NCBI RefSeq assembly: GCF_016463975.1
Contig: NZ_JAEMNX010000008.1
Span: forward strand, 62,001 to 126,000
DNA length: 64,000 nt
Direction: 5' to 3'
Source: Marinomonas transparens
GTDB taxonomy: Bacteria; Pseudomonadota; Gammaproteobacteria; Pseudomonadales; Marinomonadaceae
Shown here: positions 21,416 through 31,157 of the stretch, in pieces
Numbering within the stretch: position 1 is the stretch's first letter
Layout of the letters: each line of letters opens with the position of its first letter
Translations under genes and position numbers: made by a program
Notes under the pieces: model-generated
What the model was told of the DNA's origin: nothing
The model's input: only the letters and a program-made list of their open reading frames with translations
Databases searched by the model: none

Positions 21416-22450
21416 ATGAACGAAATTACTATAATTAAGCCAGATGATTGGCATCTACATTTTCGTGATCAAGATATGTTGCTTGAAACCGTTCCAGCAA
21501 CGGCTCGATGTTTCGAACGTGCGGTGGTAATGCCTAATTTGGTACCTCCAGTGACTACAGCAGAGCTGGCCTTAAGCTATAAAGAACGAATTCTAGCGGC
21601 ACGTCCAGCAGGCAGTACTTTTACGCCCTTGATGACGATTTACCTGACCGATAAAACCAGTGTTGAAGATATTCAAGACGCTAAGAAGGCAGGTGTACTT
21701 GCTGCAAAAATGTACCCAGCGGGCGCCACAACCAATTCAGACTCTGGGGTGAATTCGTTAGAGTCGCTTTATCCTGTTTTCGAAGCCTTGGCTGAAAATG
21801 ATATGTTGCTGTTGATCCATGGTGAAGTAACACAAAAGCATATTGATATTTTTGATCGTGAAAAAGAGTTTATTGATCAACATATGGTGAATATTGTTAA
21901 GCGTGTCCCTAACTTAAAAGTCGTGTTTGAACATATTACCACCAAAGACGCCGCAGACTTTGTATTGAATGCGAGAGAAGGCGTCGCTGCGACCATTACC
22001 CCTCAGCATTTATTGTTAAATCGCAATGACATGCTGGATGGTGGCGTTCGTCCACATAATTATTGCTTGCCTATCCTTAAACGCAGTACTCACCAAGAAG
22101 CACTTCGTGCAGTGGTGAAATCTGGTTCGCCTAAGTTCTTCCTTGGCACGGACTCTGCGCCTCATGCTAGGCATCGTAAGGAATCAGATTGTGGTTGTGC
22201 GGGTTGTTATAGTGCTTGGTCGGCGTTAGAGCTTTATACGCAAGTCTTTGATGAGTTGGATGCCTTGGATAAACTGGAAGGCTTTGCGAGCCTTTACGGT
22301 GCTGATTTCTATGGCTTACCACGGAATACTGAGGTGGTTACCTTGGTGCGTGAGGCTTGGGATGTGCCGGAGAGTATTGCTTTGCCGAGTGGTGAGCCCA
22401 TTGTGCCATTTTTTGCAGGTAAATCTGTGTCTTGGAAAATCAAAACTTAA
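21416..22450 (+). CDS. pyrC: Dihydroorotase
   Basis: PyrC cyclises carbamoyl-aspartate to dihydroorotate in pyrimidine synthesis. The 344-residue type II dihydroorotase has the zinc motif DDWHLHFRD near the N terminus, the carboxylated-lysine motif KMYPAGATTNSDSG, zinc His in LIHGEVT and VFEHITTKDA, and the catalytic Asp in FLGTDSAPHARHRKE. Tandem ATGs occur at 21413 and 21416; the AGGG at 21406-21409 better fits 21416, and the family starts MNEITI-like. An in-frame start at 21338 lacks a ribosome binding site and would overlap the likely promoter. Confidence 0.96.
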   Translation: MNEITIIKPDDWHLHFRDQDMLLETVPATARCFERAVVMPNLVPPVTTAELALSYKERILAARPAGSTFTPLMTIYLTDKTSVEDIQDAKKAGVLAAKMYPAGATTNSDSGVNSLESLYPVFEALAENDMLLLIHGEVTQKHIDIFDREKEFIDQHMVNIVKRVPNLKVVFEHITTKDAADFVLNAREGVAATITPQHLLLNRNDMLDGGVRPHNYCLPILKRSTHQEALRAVVKSGSPKFFLGTDSAPHARHRKESDCGCAGCYSAWSALELYTQVFDELDALDKLEGFASLYGADFYGLPRNTEVVTLVREAWDVPESIALPSGEPIVPFFAGKSVSWKIKT

Positions 22451-22494
22451 TAATTGGCGTGTTCCCCCTATAAAACGGACAAACATAAAAAGAG

Positions 22495-22523
22495 CCGAAT
22501 TTCGCAATGGATTCGGTTTTTTT
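22495..22523 (+). terminator. Rho-independent terminator after pyrC
   Basis: A 6-bp stem CCGAAT (22495-22500) / ATTCGG (22511-22516) encloses a 10-base loop and is followed by seven T. The stem arms match the core of the terminator after deaD. Confidence 0.75.
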
Positions 22524-22581
22524 AGGCCTATAGCTTAAGAAAAGAGTTTGCGTAAAGGAGGTCACTAAGAAACTGACTAAA

Positions 22582-22666
22582 TGGTGCGGATGGAGAGACT
22601 CGAACTCTCACGCCGTGAAGCACTGGAACCTAAATCCAGCGTGTCTACCAATTCCACCACATCCGC
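22582..22666 (-). tRNA. tRNA-Leu (anticodon UAG)
   Basis: Read on the minus strand, an 85-nt leucine tRNA begins GCGGATGTGGTGGAATTGG and ends with encoded CCA. The acceptor stem pairs GCGGATG with CATCCGC, the D-loop carries GGTAGACAC, the anticodon arm CTGGA-TTTAGGT-TCCAG gives anticodon TAG, a long class II variable arm follows, and the T-loop is GTTCGAGTC. It should read CUN leucine codons, mainly CUA and CUG. Confidence 0.97.
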
Positions 22667-22834
22667 ATGTCGTGTTGACGAGGTGGAATACTACGGATAT
22701 ATCCGTTTGATGCAAGTATTTTTACCCATATTTCACATGATAAAGAGGATTTGTTCTAAGAACCCCTCCTGTTTTTTTACTAGATGAAACAAGGACAGAG
22801 AAACGAAAAAATGCTCTAATAATAACGACATCCT

Positions 22835-23590
22835 ATGAACATCCACGTAGAGCATATTATGGAAAGCCGTTCGGTTGAATTGTTTCTAAATCCTGTTGAT
22901 TTAACAACACTTTTTGTTTTCTTCGCATCTTGGTGGGGATACGCTTTATATGCCCAATATCATTCTAAGCGTCGCCCTTGTCTTGTTAGTGTTTTGCATC
23001 AATTTAGATTAGCGTGGATGTCGCGTTTACTAAGGCGAGATAACCGCATCGCCGATGCTTCAGTGATGGCGAATTTGGAGCGTAGTAGTTTATTTTTTGC
23101 CTCTAGTAGCTTGCTGATTATTGCTGGCTTGTTTACGGCATTCAACTATTCTGAAAAGGCCCTAGGTATTCTTTCTGACTTTTATTTGTTAGCACCCATG
23201 AGCCAGCAGGAATGGGAGTTGAAAATCATTGTGTTGGTGGTGATTTTTGCCTATGCCTTTTTCACTTTTACTTGGTCTATTCGCCAGTATAATTTTTGCT
23301 CGGTTTTAGTGGGCAGTGCGCCTTTGGCGACCGAGCGTGGCATTGAAGAAAGTGAACGTGAAATGTACGCAAATCATATGGCACAAATCTGTAGTCTAGC
23401 GGCGAACCAGTTTAACTATGGTTTACGTTCTTATTATTTTGCTATGGCGTTTTGTGGCTGGTTTTTAGGCCCTTATTTTTGTATGGCGGCCAGTGTTATG
23501 GTCGTTGGTGTGCTATATCGTCGTGAATTTCGTTCTAAAACCTTCAAAACCTTAAGTCGTGGACTGGTGATGAAATCCCATGCTTCCTAA
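22835..23590 (+). CDS. DUF599 family inner-membrane protein
   Basis: A 251-residue polytopic membrane protein with four clear hydrophobic segments (about 23-42, 86-107, 130-152 and 205-232). The DUF599 signature is visible: a conserved RLAWMSRLLRRDNRIADASVM region before TM2, SSLFFASSSLLIIAGLF, and a late RSYYFAMAFCGWFLGPY segment. Function unknown. The start may be 22835 or the ATG at 22859; neither has a strong ribosome binding site. It overlaps the following methyltransferase gene by 11 bp, which implies coupling. Confidence 0.78.
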   Translation: MNIHVEHIMESRSVELFLNPVDLTTLFVFFASWWGYALYAQYHSKRRPCLVSVLHQFRLAWMSRLLRRDNRIADASVMANLERSSLFFASSSLLIIAGLFTAFNYSEKALGILSDFYLLAPMSQQEWELKIIVLVVIFAYAFFTFTWSIRQYNFCSVLVGSAPLATERGIEESEREMYANHMAQICSLAANQFNYGLRSYYFAMAFCGWFLGPYFCMAASVMVVGVLYRREFRSKTFKTLSRGLVMKSHAS

Positions 23591-24281
23591 TTTCCCCAAA
23601 CCTTTGCCAGAAGACGATAAGCCGGTTAATCGCACGGTAAAAGTGGATGACAGGCTCTATCAATATTTAGTAGACGTGTCTGTTCGTGAAGCGGATCTGT
23701 TAAGAGCATTACGTCGTGAAACCGCTCAATATCATATGGCGCGCATGCAACTTTCTCCAGAAGTAGGGCAGTTGTTGGCTTTACTCATTAAACTACAGGG
23801 GGCGAAAAAACTCTTAGAAGTCGGGGTTTTCACTGGTTACAGTACTTTATCTATGGCGTTGGCTATGCCTGATGATGGCGTGCTTTACGCGATAGAAAAA
23901 AAGCAAATGTGGTTGGATATAGCAAGACGTTACCTTGAGCAAGCTGGGGTAATAAATAAAGTGAAGACCCATTGCAGTAAAGCCATGCCAGTGCTGGAGT
24001 CATTATTGGAAAATGAAGCGGAAAGCTTTGATTTTATTTTCCTCGATGCCGATAAACAGAACCTAATTGCCTATTACCATCTGAGTAAAAAGTTACTAAA
24101 GTCGGGAGGCTGTATGGTGATTGACAACAGCTTATGGTGGGGCAATGTAGCAGATGAAGCCTTTGATGATAAAGATACGCGGATTGTCCGTGAACTAAAT
24201 AAGTTGATTCATCAAGATGCTGACGTGGAACTTTCCTTGTTGCCAATAGGCGATGGCTTAACCATTGTTCGGAAATCATAG
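23580..24281 (+). CDS. Class I SAM-dependent O-methyltransferase (caffeoyl-CoA OMT-like)
   Basis: A 233-residue cytoplasmic methyltransferase of the cation-dependent caffeoyl-CoA/catechol type. Visible motifs are the SAM-binding LLEVGVFTGYSTLSMALAM (motif I), ALYAIEKK-like acidic strand LYAIEKK, the metal-binding DFIFLDADKQN, and VIDNSLWWGNVAD, with Asp and Asn as the other expected metal ligands. The substrate is not predictable. Its start lies inside the DUF599 gene, so the two are probably co-translated. Confidence 0.88.
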   Translation: MLPNFPKPLPEDDKPVNRTVKVDDRLYQYLVDVSVREADLLRALRRETAQYHMARMQLSPEVGQLLALLIKLQGAKKLLEVGVFTGYSTLSMALAMPDDGVLYAIEKKQMWLDIARRYLEQAGVINKVKTHCSKAMPVLESLLENEAESFDFIFLDADKQNLIAYYHLSKKLLKSGGCMVIDNSLWWGNVADEAFDDKDTRIVRELNKLIHQDADVELSLLPIGDGLTIVRKS

Positions 24282-24384
24282 TCTGTCATTGCGTTATTCT
24301 TACCTCTATAGTCCCTCGTAATTAGCCTTATTGCTTATATCCCTAACTTTTTTGTGAGTTTTTACTTTTTTGCAGTGTCGGCCT

Positions 24385-24412
24385 CTTGAAATTGCTCTAA
24401 GAGGCTTTATGT
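24385..24412 (+). promoter_or_regulatory. Candidate sigma-32 (heat-shock) promoter of htpG
   Basis: CTTGAAA (24385-24391) matches the sigma-32 -35 box exactly. After a 13-bp spacer comes CTTTATGT (24405-24412), a weak match to the CCCCATNT -10 box. It lies about 75 bp upstream of htpG, a classic heat-shock gene. Confidence 0.5.
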
Positions 24413-24486
24413 ATGTTGCACAAGCAAAAGTAATACGCCTTTGATTCTATTACCAAAGGTTCATTCAAATAGGAGCAATCTATAAC

Positions 24487-26415
24487 ATGTCAACCGATAC
24501 TCAAAAAGAAACGTTAGGGTTTCAAACAGAAGTAAAACAACTTCTACATTTGATGATCCACTCTTTGTACTCAAACAAAGAAATCTTTCTAAGAGAGCTT
24601 ATTTCTAATGCATCAGATGCCGTAGATAAGCTTCGCTTTGAGTCTGTCGCTAACTCGGACTTATTGGCAGAAGATCCCAATTTACGAGTGCGTGTCGAAT
24701 TTGATAAGGAAGCGAATACTGTCATCATTGATGATAATGGTGTGGGTATGTCTCGTGAAGAGGCCATCACCAATCTAGGTACAATCGCAAAATCTGGTAC
24801 TTCTTCATTTTTAGAGCAATTGAGTGGTGACCAGAAAAAAGACAGCCAATTGATTGGTCAATTTGGTGTTGGCTTTTACTCTGCCTTCATCGTGGCAGAC
24901 AAGGTGACGGTAGAAACACGCCGCGCGGGCTCTGCTGAAAACGAAGCCGTACGTTGGGTGTCTGATGGTTCTGGCGAATTTACCATTGAGAACATTGATA
25001 AAGCGTCTCGCGGTACGCGCATCACGCTGCACCTAAAATCAGAAGAAAAAGATTTCGCTGATAATTATCGTCTACGTTCTTTGGTGACTAAATATTCTGA
25101 CCATATTTCTATTCCTGTTGAGATGGAAAAAGTGGTTTATCCAGAAATGGATGAAGAGGGTAACCCTAAGCCTGTTGACGAAAACAAAGCGCCAGAGTTT
25201 GAAGCGGTTAACTCAGCGAAGGCACTTTGGACTCGTTCTCGTACTGAAGTAACAGACGAAGAATATCAAGAGTTCTATAAGCATATTTCCCATGACTACC
25301 AAGAGCCACTTAAATGGTCTCATAACAAGGTAGAAGGTAAGCTGGAATACACCAGTCTGTTTTATATTCCTTCAAAAGCACCCCATGATCTTTGGAACCG
25401 CGACATGCAACGTGGTCTGAAGTTGTATGTACAGCGTGTGTTCATTATGGATGAAGCGGAAGCTTTCCTACCACCTTACATGCGCTTTATAAAAGGTGTC
25501 GTGGATTCCAATGATTTGTCTTTGAACGTCTCTCGTGAAATTCTGCAAAACGACCATGCCGTTGACTCTATGCGCGCTGCATTGACTAAACGTGTGTTGG
25601 ACATGTTGTCTAAAATGGCGAAGAACGATGCTGAAACGTACCAGTCTTTCTGGAATGAATTCGGTAATGTGCTGAAAGAAGGTCCAGCAGACGATATGGG
25701 TAACAAGGATAAGATCTCTGCCTTGTTGCGCTTTAGCTCTACTCACACGGATAAAGTGGATCAAACTGAATCCTTGGCCGATTACGTATCTCGTATGGCG
25801 GAAGGTCAAGACAAGATCTACTACATCTACGCTGAAAACCACAATACGGCGAAAAACAGCCCACACCTAGAAATCCTTCGTAAGAAAGGTTTTGAGGTCT
25901 TGTTGCTAAGTGATCGTATTGATGAGTGGATGATGTCTTCTCTACAAGAGTTTGACGGTAAGTCTTTCCAAGACGTTACCAAAGGCAAGCTTGATCTAGC
26001 GGAAGAAGAAAACGAAGACGCAAAGAAAGAGAAAGAAGAAAAAGCAGAGCAAATGAAGCCGCTGCTTGATCGTATGAAAGCTGTATTGGAAGACAAGGTA
26101 ACAGGGGTGAATACCACTGATCGTTTGACGAACTCACCAGCTTGCTTGGTGGTTGGCGAATACGATATGGGCCTACAAATGCGCCGTTTGCTTGAGCAAG
26201 CAGGTCAGCAACTTCCTGAGTCTAAACCGACGCTTGAAGTGAACCCTGATCACCCAATCGTGGTGAAAATGGATGCGGAAGCTGATGAAGAACGTTTCTC
26301 AGATATGGCGTGGTTGTTGTTCGAACAAGCGACCTTGTCAGAAGGTGGGCAGCTAGAAGATCCAGCGACCTTTGTTAGCCGTATGAACAAATTGATTGTA
26401 CAGCTAAGTCAATAA
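24487..26415 (+). CDS. htpG: Molecular chaperone HtpG (Hsp90)
   Basis: A 642-residue bacterial Hsp90. The N-terminal GHKL ATPase domain shows [40 protein letters not shown] and [12 protein letters not shown]; the middle domain contains [18 protein letters not shown] with the catalytic-loop Arg; the C-terminal dimerisation domain follows an acidic/lysine linker ([18 protein letters not shown]). As in other bacteria the C terminus has no MEEVD. It assists late folding of client proteins in the cytoplasm. ATG at 24487 follows AGGAGCAATC. A terminator closes the single-gene unit. Confidence 0.98.
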   Translation: MSTDTQKETLGFQTEVKQLLHLMIHSLYSNKEIFLRELISNASDAVDKLRFESVANSDLLAEDPNLRVRVEFDKEANTVIIDDNGVGMSREEAITNLGTIAKSGTSSFLEQLSGDQKKDSQLIGQFGVGFYSAFIVADKVTVETRRAGSAENEAVRWVSDGSGEFTIENIDKASRGTRITLHLKSEEKDFADNYRLRSLVTKYSDHISIPVEMEKVVYPEMDEEGNPKPVDENKAPEFEAVNSAKALWTRSRTEVTDEEYQEFYKHISHDYQEPLKWSHNKVEGKLEYTSLFYIPSKAPHDLWNRDMQRGLKLYVQRVFIMDEAEAFLPPYMRFIKGVVDSNDLSLNVSREILQNDHAVDSMRAALTKRVLDMLSKMAKNDAETYQSFWNEFGNVLKEGPADDMGNKDKISALLRFSSTHTDKVDQTESLADYVSRMAEGQDKIYYIYAENHNTAKNSPHLEILRKKGFEVLLLSDRIDEWMMSSLQEFDGKSFQDVTKGKLDLAEEENEDAKKEKEEKAEQMKPLLDRMKAVLEDKVTGVNTTDRLTNSPACLVVGEYDMGLQMRRLLEQAGQQLPESKPTLEVNPDHPIVVKMDAEADEERFSDMAWLLFEQATLSEGGQLEDPATFVSRMNKLIVQLSQ

Positions 26416-26436
26416 TACGCTTAGAGCGTTATTTGA

Positions 26437-26470
26437 AAGCCCATATTCTGCGATGAATATGGGCTTTTTT
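26437..26470 (+). terminator. Rho-independent terminator after htpG
   Basis: A 12-bp perfect stem (26437-26448 with 26455-26466) encloses the loop TGCGAT and is followed by a T-run to 26470. Confidence 0.93.
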
Positions 26471-26543
26471 ATTGTCTCAAAATCGTATATTTTCTAAACA
26501 GCTGTTAAGGAATAGCAGTGTTGATTATTCAAAGGAGTGAATG

Positions 26544-27383
26544 ATGTCTTTTATAAAGCAATGTATTTTGTATTTATTGTTTTTCCCTGTGGGGTTATTG
26601 GCGCAGCCAGAGGTGCAACTAGCCAAGCGTTTTTCTGATTCTGTACAAGCCAGCGAGTACTTTATTAGTGAAAAATACGATGGTGTTCGAGCAATCTGGA
26701 CAGGAAGAGAGCTGCTGACGAGAAAGGGCAATCCTATTCATGCGCCACGTTGGTTTATCGAGCATCTTCCGCAAGTTTCGTTAGATGGTGAGCTCTGGTC
26801 AAAACGGAAGGACTTTCAGTTTGTCCTATCGACGGTGACCAAAGATACGCCTGTTGATGCCGAATGGCGAAAAATTACCTACATGGTGTTTGACGCGCCA
26901 GATCAAGAGAAAAAAGAAACCTTTCAGCAGCGTGTCGCGAATTATACCCGTGCCATTCATCGTATGAATCTACCTCATGTTAAGCCAGTGGCACAACTCT
27001 CAGTGACCAGTAATGAAGAGCTAAAGCAATTATTGGATAAATATGTTGCTGAAGGGGCTGAAGGTCTAATGTTGCACCGCAAATTGGCTCGATTTGAAAG
27101 TGGCCGAACAGATAATCTTTTAAAGCTCAAACCCTATATGGATGACGAAGCTATTGTGGTTGAGGTGTTACCGGGTCAAGGCAAGTATGAAGGTAAGATG
27201 GGATCTTTATTGGTAGAAATGCCATCGGGTATTCGCTTTAAAATTGGCAGCGGATTTAGTGATGAAGAAAGGGCACATCCGCCAATTATAGGCGATAGGG
27301 TCACTTACCGTTATCATGGCTTGACTAAAAATGGCATACCAAGGTTCGCGAGCTTTATACGCATTCGCAACACCGAGAATTAA
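26544..27383 (+). CDS. Secreted ATP-dependent DNA ligase, Lig E type
   Basis: A 279-residue minimal ATP-dependent DNA ligase with an N-terminal signal peptide (hydrophobic residues about 8-20, then AQPEV). The nucleotidyltransferase motif I is EKYDGVRA with the AMP-accepting Lys44; motif III is SLDGELWS; motif IV is EGLMLHR; motif V is NLLKLKP. A short OB-fold domain with motif VI follows (about 200-279). Lig E enzymes lack extra DNA-binding domains and are thought to act in the periplasm, perhaps on incoming DNA. Tandem ATGs at 26541 and 26544 follow AAGGAG (26532-26537); 26544 has the better spacing. Confidence 0.88.
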   Translation: MSFIKQCILYLLFFPVGLLAQPEVQLAKRFSDSVQASEYFISEKYDGVRAIWTGRELLTRKGNPIHAPRWFIEHLPQVSLDGELWSKRKDFQFVLSTVTKDTPVDAEWRKITYMVFDAPDQEKKETFQQRVANYTRAIHRMNLPHVKPVAQLSVTSNEELKQLLDKYVAEGAEGLMLHRKLARFESGRTDNLLKLKPYMDDEAIVVEVLPGQGKYEGKMGSLLVEMPSGIRFKIGSGFSDEERAHPPIIGDRVTYRYHGLTKNGIPRFASFIRIRNTEN

Positions 27384-27460
27384 CCTCACTTGAGCGTGAT
27401 GCAGACACTAGGAGCGGTGATCATAGGGTGTTGTTAGCGCAATGTAGCTTAAAAATATTT

Positions 27461-27775
27461 TTAAAGCGTTGGGCAGAATAGGCCGTGTAGTGTCTGTATC
27501 AGTTCTTTTACTCTAGGGTCGCCTATGCTGTAAAAAATGGTCTGAGAATCTCGGCGAGTAGCGACTAATCCATCTTTTCTTAACACCGCAAGGTGTTGAG
27601 ATAGGGCGGACTGGCTCAACGGCAATTTTTCATTAAGTGCCGTAACAGATAGCTCTTTATTCAATAAATGACATAGCACCATTAGGCGATTTTCGTTGCT
27701 CAAAGCTTTTAAAAATCCGGCGGCTTGGGAGGCTTGCTTTAACATATCTTGCATTGCTAACGTTTCATTATTCAT
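27461..27775 (-). CDS. ArsR-family regulator of the YgaV/BigR/SqrR (persulfide-sensing) type
   Basis: A 104-residue winged-helix repressor: LKALSNENRLMVLCHLL, the recognition helix SQSALSQHLAVLRKDGLV, and the wing RRDSQTIFYSI. It has exactly two cysteines, Cys35 in the second helix and Cys101 four residues from the C terminus (GLFCPTL). These match the Cys pair of BigR/SqrR/YgaV, which form a tetrasulfide bridge when reactive sulfur is present and release DNA; arsenic- or metal-binding sites of other ArsR proteins are absent. No rhodanese or sulfide:quinone oxidoreductase gene is adjacent, so its target is likely itself or distant. Confidence 0.82.
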   Translation of the reverse strand: MNNETLAMQDMLKQASQAAGFLKALSNENRLMVLCHLLNKELSVTALNEKLPLSQSALSQHLAVLRKDGLVATRRDSQTIFYSIGDPRVKELIQTLHGLFCPTL

Positions 27776-27942
27776 TTTTTATTCTCGTTATGTACTGCGC
27801 CATCTTATACCAGAAATAAAACCATCCACAGTCTCTGTGGATAAATCTGGGGGTAGGCGCAAATAAAAGTGATTTTCATCAAGGTAGGCGGCTTCTGCAT
27901 CGAATTGACTGTTTTTTGAACAGTAACCGCCTTAGTCATTTA

Positions 27943-28758
27943 TTATTGATCTAGATTAAATGTAGTCCAAATTGGTGCATGGTCAGACGGCTTTTCTATG
28001 CCACGTAAATCATAGTCTACATCAGCATTTTCGAGATAAGGGGTAAGGCTAGTAGAAGACATAATAACGTCGATACGTAAGCCGCGTTTTGGGGTATCGT
28101 CAAAGCCTTTTGAGCGATAATCAAACCAGCTAAAGCGATCATTTTTTGTTGGATTTAACTGACGATAAGTGTCTGTTAATCCCCAATTGGACAAAGTGGC
28201 AAACCATTCCCTTTCTTCTGGTAAGAAACTGCACTTTCCTGTTTTTAACCAGCGCTTTGCGTTTGCTTCGCCAATGCCTATGTCTAAATCCGTTGGCGAA
28301 ATATTAATATCACCCATCACAATAATGTGTTCGTCAGGGGAGTGAGAGGCAAGGTAGTTCATTAAATCGGCATAGAATTTACGCTTTGCTGGGAACTTGG
28401 TTTCATGGTCGCGGCTTTCCCCCTGAGGAAAATAACCATTAAGTACTTTAACTGGGCCTTTTGGCGTATCAAAAGTGGCAATAATCATACGACGTTGAGC
28501 GTCTTCCTCATCACCGGGAAAGCCATATTCTACTTTTGTCGCTTCTTGTTTACTAAAGATCGCTACACCGTAGTGGGATTTTTGACCATAGTAATAAGCG
28601 TGATAGCCCACAGACTCTGGGATTTCGTGGGGGAAGGCATCATCGTGGACCTTAATTTCTTGTAGACCAATAACATCTGGCGTGTGTTTTTCAACGAGTG
28701 CTTCTATTTGATGTGGTCGAGCACGCAAACCGTTGATATTGAAAGAGACGAATTTCAT
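27943..28758 (-). CDS. xthA: Exodeoxyribonuclease III
   Basis: XthA is the AP endonuclease and 3'-5' exonuclease of base-excision repair. The 271-residue protein has the EEP-fold motifs: [23 protein letters not shown] (metal Glu), [23 protein letters not shown] (catalytic Asp/Asn), and the terminal [10 protein letters not shown] with the catalytic Asp-His. It is divergent from gor, so two oxidative-stress genes share the 169-bp intergenic region. Confidence 0.96.
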   Translation of the reverse strand: MKFVSFNINGLRARPHQIEALVEKHTPDVIGLQEIKVHDDAFPHEIPESVGYHAYYYGQKSHYGVAIFSKQEATKVEYGFPGDEEDAQRRMIIATFDTPKGPVKVLNGYFPQGESRDHETKFPAKRKFYADLMNYLASHSPDEHIIVMGDINISPTDLDIGIGEANAKRWLKTGKCSFLPEEREWFATLSNWGLTDTYRQLNPTKNDRFSWFDYRSKGFDDTPKRGLRIDVIMSSTSLTPYLENADVDYDLRGIEKPSDHAPIWTTFNLDQ

Positions 28759-28927
28759 GTAATGCCTTCTATGAATAAAGTTTTCCTAATCATACCTAGA
28801 TGTTACAGGCTCATAAAGTGCTTAGTTTTTTTGATTAAGCTAATAGCGCTATTGTTTTTAACATCCTTCAATTGGCCTGCTACACTCAACAGATTATTTC
28901 AATGAACTTAAAATGGAGAGCTAGTTA

Positions 28928-30304
28928 ATGGCCTATCAGTACGACTTATTTGTTATCGGTGCCGGTTCTGGCGGTGTTAGAGCGAGTCGAGTAGCAGCAT
29001 CTAAAGGCTATAAAGTAGCGGTTGCCGAAGGCAGTGCCTTAGGCGGAACCTGCGTGAACATTGGCTGTGTGCCTAAGAAACTTTTTGTTTACGCTTCTGA
29101 ATATGGTCATGGCTTTGATGAAGCAGCGGGCTTTGGCTGGAAGCATGAAGGCGTGCAATTTAACTGGTCTGTCTTACGCGACAATAAAACTCAAGAAATA
29201 GAACGCTTAAATGGCATTTACGGCAACATGCTGGGCAATGCAGGTGTTGAGGTGATTTCTGGCTTTGCTCGTTTTGTGGATGCCCATACCGTTGAAGTGG
29301 ACGGCAAAACCTACACCGCAGAACGCATTCTTATCGCGGTGGGCGCTAAGCCATTTATCCCAACCTTTACGGGCAGTGACTTGGTCGTCAGCTCCAATGA
29401 AATGTTTTACTTAGAATCCCTTCCTAACAAAGCCTTGGTGGTTGGTGGGGGTTATATTGCCGTTGAGTTTGCCGGTATCTTAAACGGTTTAGGGGTGGAT
29501 ACCGCATTGGCTTACCGTGGTGAGCAGTTGTTGCGTGGCTTTGACCAAGATGTTCGTGAATTTGCCAGTGAAGAGTACAAGAAATCAGGCATTGATGTGC
29601 GTTTGAATACGGATGTTGAGCGTATTGAACTCGCTGATGCTACCAACCAAAATGGCGCTCGTATCGTTCACTTCAAAGATGGCCGCTCGGAAGAGTTTGG
29701 GCTTATTCTTTACGCCACAGGTCGTGTACCCAATGTTGGCTCGTTGGCCCTTGAAAAAGCGGGCATTGAAACCGGTAAAAATGGCGCGGTCATTGTAGAC
29801 AACAACTTCACCACCTCAGCGGACAGTGTGTTTGCATTGGGCGATGTGACGGATCGCGTGCAATTAACCCCGGTTGCCATTAAAGAAGCCATGGCATTGA
29901 TCGACTACTGGTTTGAAGGCAAAGACAACAACTTCGATTACGACAATATTCCAACGGCGGTATTTAGCCAGCCTGCAATCGGAACCGTGGGCTTGTCTGA
30001 ACAAGAAGCCGAGGCCCGTGGCATCGACTTCCGTGTTTATCAAACCGACTTCCGTGCCATGAAACACACACTAAGTGGTGGCACGTCTCGCTCATTGATG
30101 AAGTTGTTGGTCAACAACGGCAACGACAAAGTGATCGGCGCACACATGGTGGGCGACTACTCCGGCGAGATTATCCAAGGCTTAGGCATCGCCATAAAAG
30201 CCGGGGCTACCAAAGCCGACTTTGATGCCACCGTTGGCGTTCACCCAACCAGCGCAGAAGAGTTTGTCACCTTCTCGGCAGGCTCGTTGAAAGAGCGCAA
30301 GTAG
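28928..30304 (+). CDS. gor: Glutathione-disulfide reductase
   Basis: Gor reduces oxidised glutathione with NADPH. The 458-residue flavoprotein has the FAD-binding GAGSGGVRASRVAA, the redox-active disulfide GGTCVNIGCVPKK (Cys42 and Cys47), the NADPH-binding GGGYIAVEFAGILNGLG, the FAD motif SVFALGDVTDR, and the C-terminal interface motif VGVHPTSAEEFVTF with the catalytic His. ATG at 28928 follows GGAGAG. Codon use in the second half looks strongly biased, consistent with good expression. A terminator follows. Confidence 0.97.
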   Translation: MAYQYDLFVIGAGSGGVRASRVAASKGYKVAVAEGSALGGTCVNIGCVPKKLFVYASEYGHGFDEAAGFGWKHEGVQFNWSVLRDNKTQEIERLNGIYGNMLGNAGVEVISGFARFVDAHTVEVDGKTYTAERILIAVGAKPFIPTFTGSDLVVSSNEMFYLESLPNKALVVGGGYIAVEFAGILNGLGVDTALAYRGEQLLRGFDQDVREFASEEYKKSGIDVRLNTDVERIELADATNQNGARIVHFKDGRSEEFGLILYATGRVPNVGSLALEKAGIETGKNGAVIVDNNFTTSADSVFALGDVTDRVQLTPVAIKEAMALIDYWFEGKDNNFDYDNIPTAVFSQPAIGTVGLSEQEAEARGIDFRVYQTDFRAMKHTLSGGTSRSLMKLLVNNGNDKVIGAHMVGDYSGEIIQGLGIAIKAGATKADFDATVGVHPTSAEEFVTFSAGSLKERK

Positions 30305-30331
30305 CGTAAAAAAAGCGTTGTTTTCAGATAT

Positions 30332-30361
30332 AAAAAAAGACGCCTCGCAGCGTCTTTTTTT
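30332..30361 (+). terminator. Rho-independent terminator after gor
   Basis: A stem AAAAAAAGACGC / GCGTCTTTTTTT (GACGC at 30339-30343, GCGTC at 30350-30354) encloses the loop CTCGCA and ends in a T-run. Confidence 0.92.
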
Positions 30362-30553
30362 GTTCTGAATTAGTAGCAAGTATCAAACTAAAATATTCCC
30401 TTTTAAATATTAGAGCTGAACTGTTCAGGCCAAACAGTTAAGTTTTTGATTTTCTTGAGAGGCTTGAGAGATTTGAGACTGACATTCTAATTTTTTAATG
30501 AAGATAATGTTTACTCTTACATTTATTTTACAAAACATAGGGATTTTAAGAGC

Positions 30554-31132
30554 ATGAAAAAAATACTTGTTGGTATGTTTGCCGCTTCTGGAATGACATT
30601 GGCTCTTGCAGCAGAAACACCTTTTATCGCAGAAGTTTTGATAGGGCAATCAAGTCAGAAAGTAAGTAATTTAGCTGACGGTGATGACTCATCAACAGGA
30701 ATTCGTCTTGGTTATGAGTTTTCGGATGGTTGGTCAGTAGAAGGTGCGTTTCATGACCATGGTGGTTTTAATTATAGTAGTATTGATGATGACAACAAAG
30801 AGTCTATTGACTATTCGACTTCATCGACTACTTTAGGTGTAAAAAAGACATTCGATTTGAGTGAAGGACTTTCACTGAATGTCCATGGAGGCTTGGCACT
30901 TTGGAACTTTGATTGGGCTTCTGAAAATACTTCCACGACAACGATAACGACAAAAACGACTAATGATTCGGGATCTAACTCAGGGAGTGATGTGTATTAT
31001 GGGTTGGGATTGTCTTATGAGTTAAAGCAAAATCTATTGCTCTCACTGGAATATTCATTTCTTTCAATGAGCATTGATTCTGATAAAGTGGATGTAAGTA
31101 ATTTTGCGCTTGGTCTTGGTTATAAATTCTAA
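30554..31132 (+). CDS. Small outer-membrane beta-barrel protein
   Basis: A 192-residue protein with a signal peptide (MKKILVGMFAASGMTLALAA) and alternating amphipathic strands of the OmpA/opacity-porin type: GIRLGYEFSDGWSVEGAFHDHGG, TTLGVKKTFDLSEGLSLNVHGGLALWNFDW, VYYGLGLSYELKQNLLLSLEYSFL and FALGLGYKF. It ends in Phe, the C-terminal signal for the BAM machinery. About eight strands can be counted. One loop is unusually rich in Thr, Ser and Asn (about 118-138). The exact function is unknown. The 5' region is AT-rich and it ends at a clear terminator, so it is monocistronic. Confidence 0.85.
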   Translation: MKKILVGMFAASGMTLALAAETPFIAEVLIGQSSQKVSNLADGDDSSTGIRLGYEFSDGWSVEGAFHDHGGFNYSSIDDDNKESIDYSTSSTTLGVKKTFDLSEGLSLNVHGGLALWNFDWASENTSTTTITTKTTNDSGSNSGSDVYYGLGLSYELKQNLLLSLEYSFLSMSIDSDKVDVSNFALGLGYKF

Positions 31133-31157
31133 TTAATAACCATTAGCTTGTATCTTT

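Noticed and set aside
22582-22666. tRNA-Leu as the integration site of a mobile island.
   Set aside because: Both flanks are ordinary core genes (pyrC and a DUF599 gene), and no integrase or repeated tRNA 3' end was seen.
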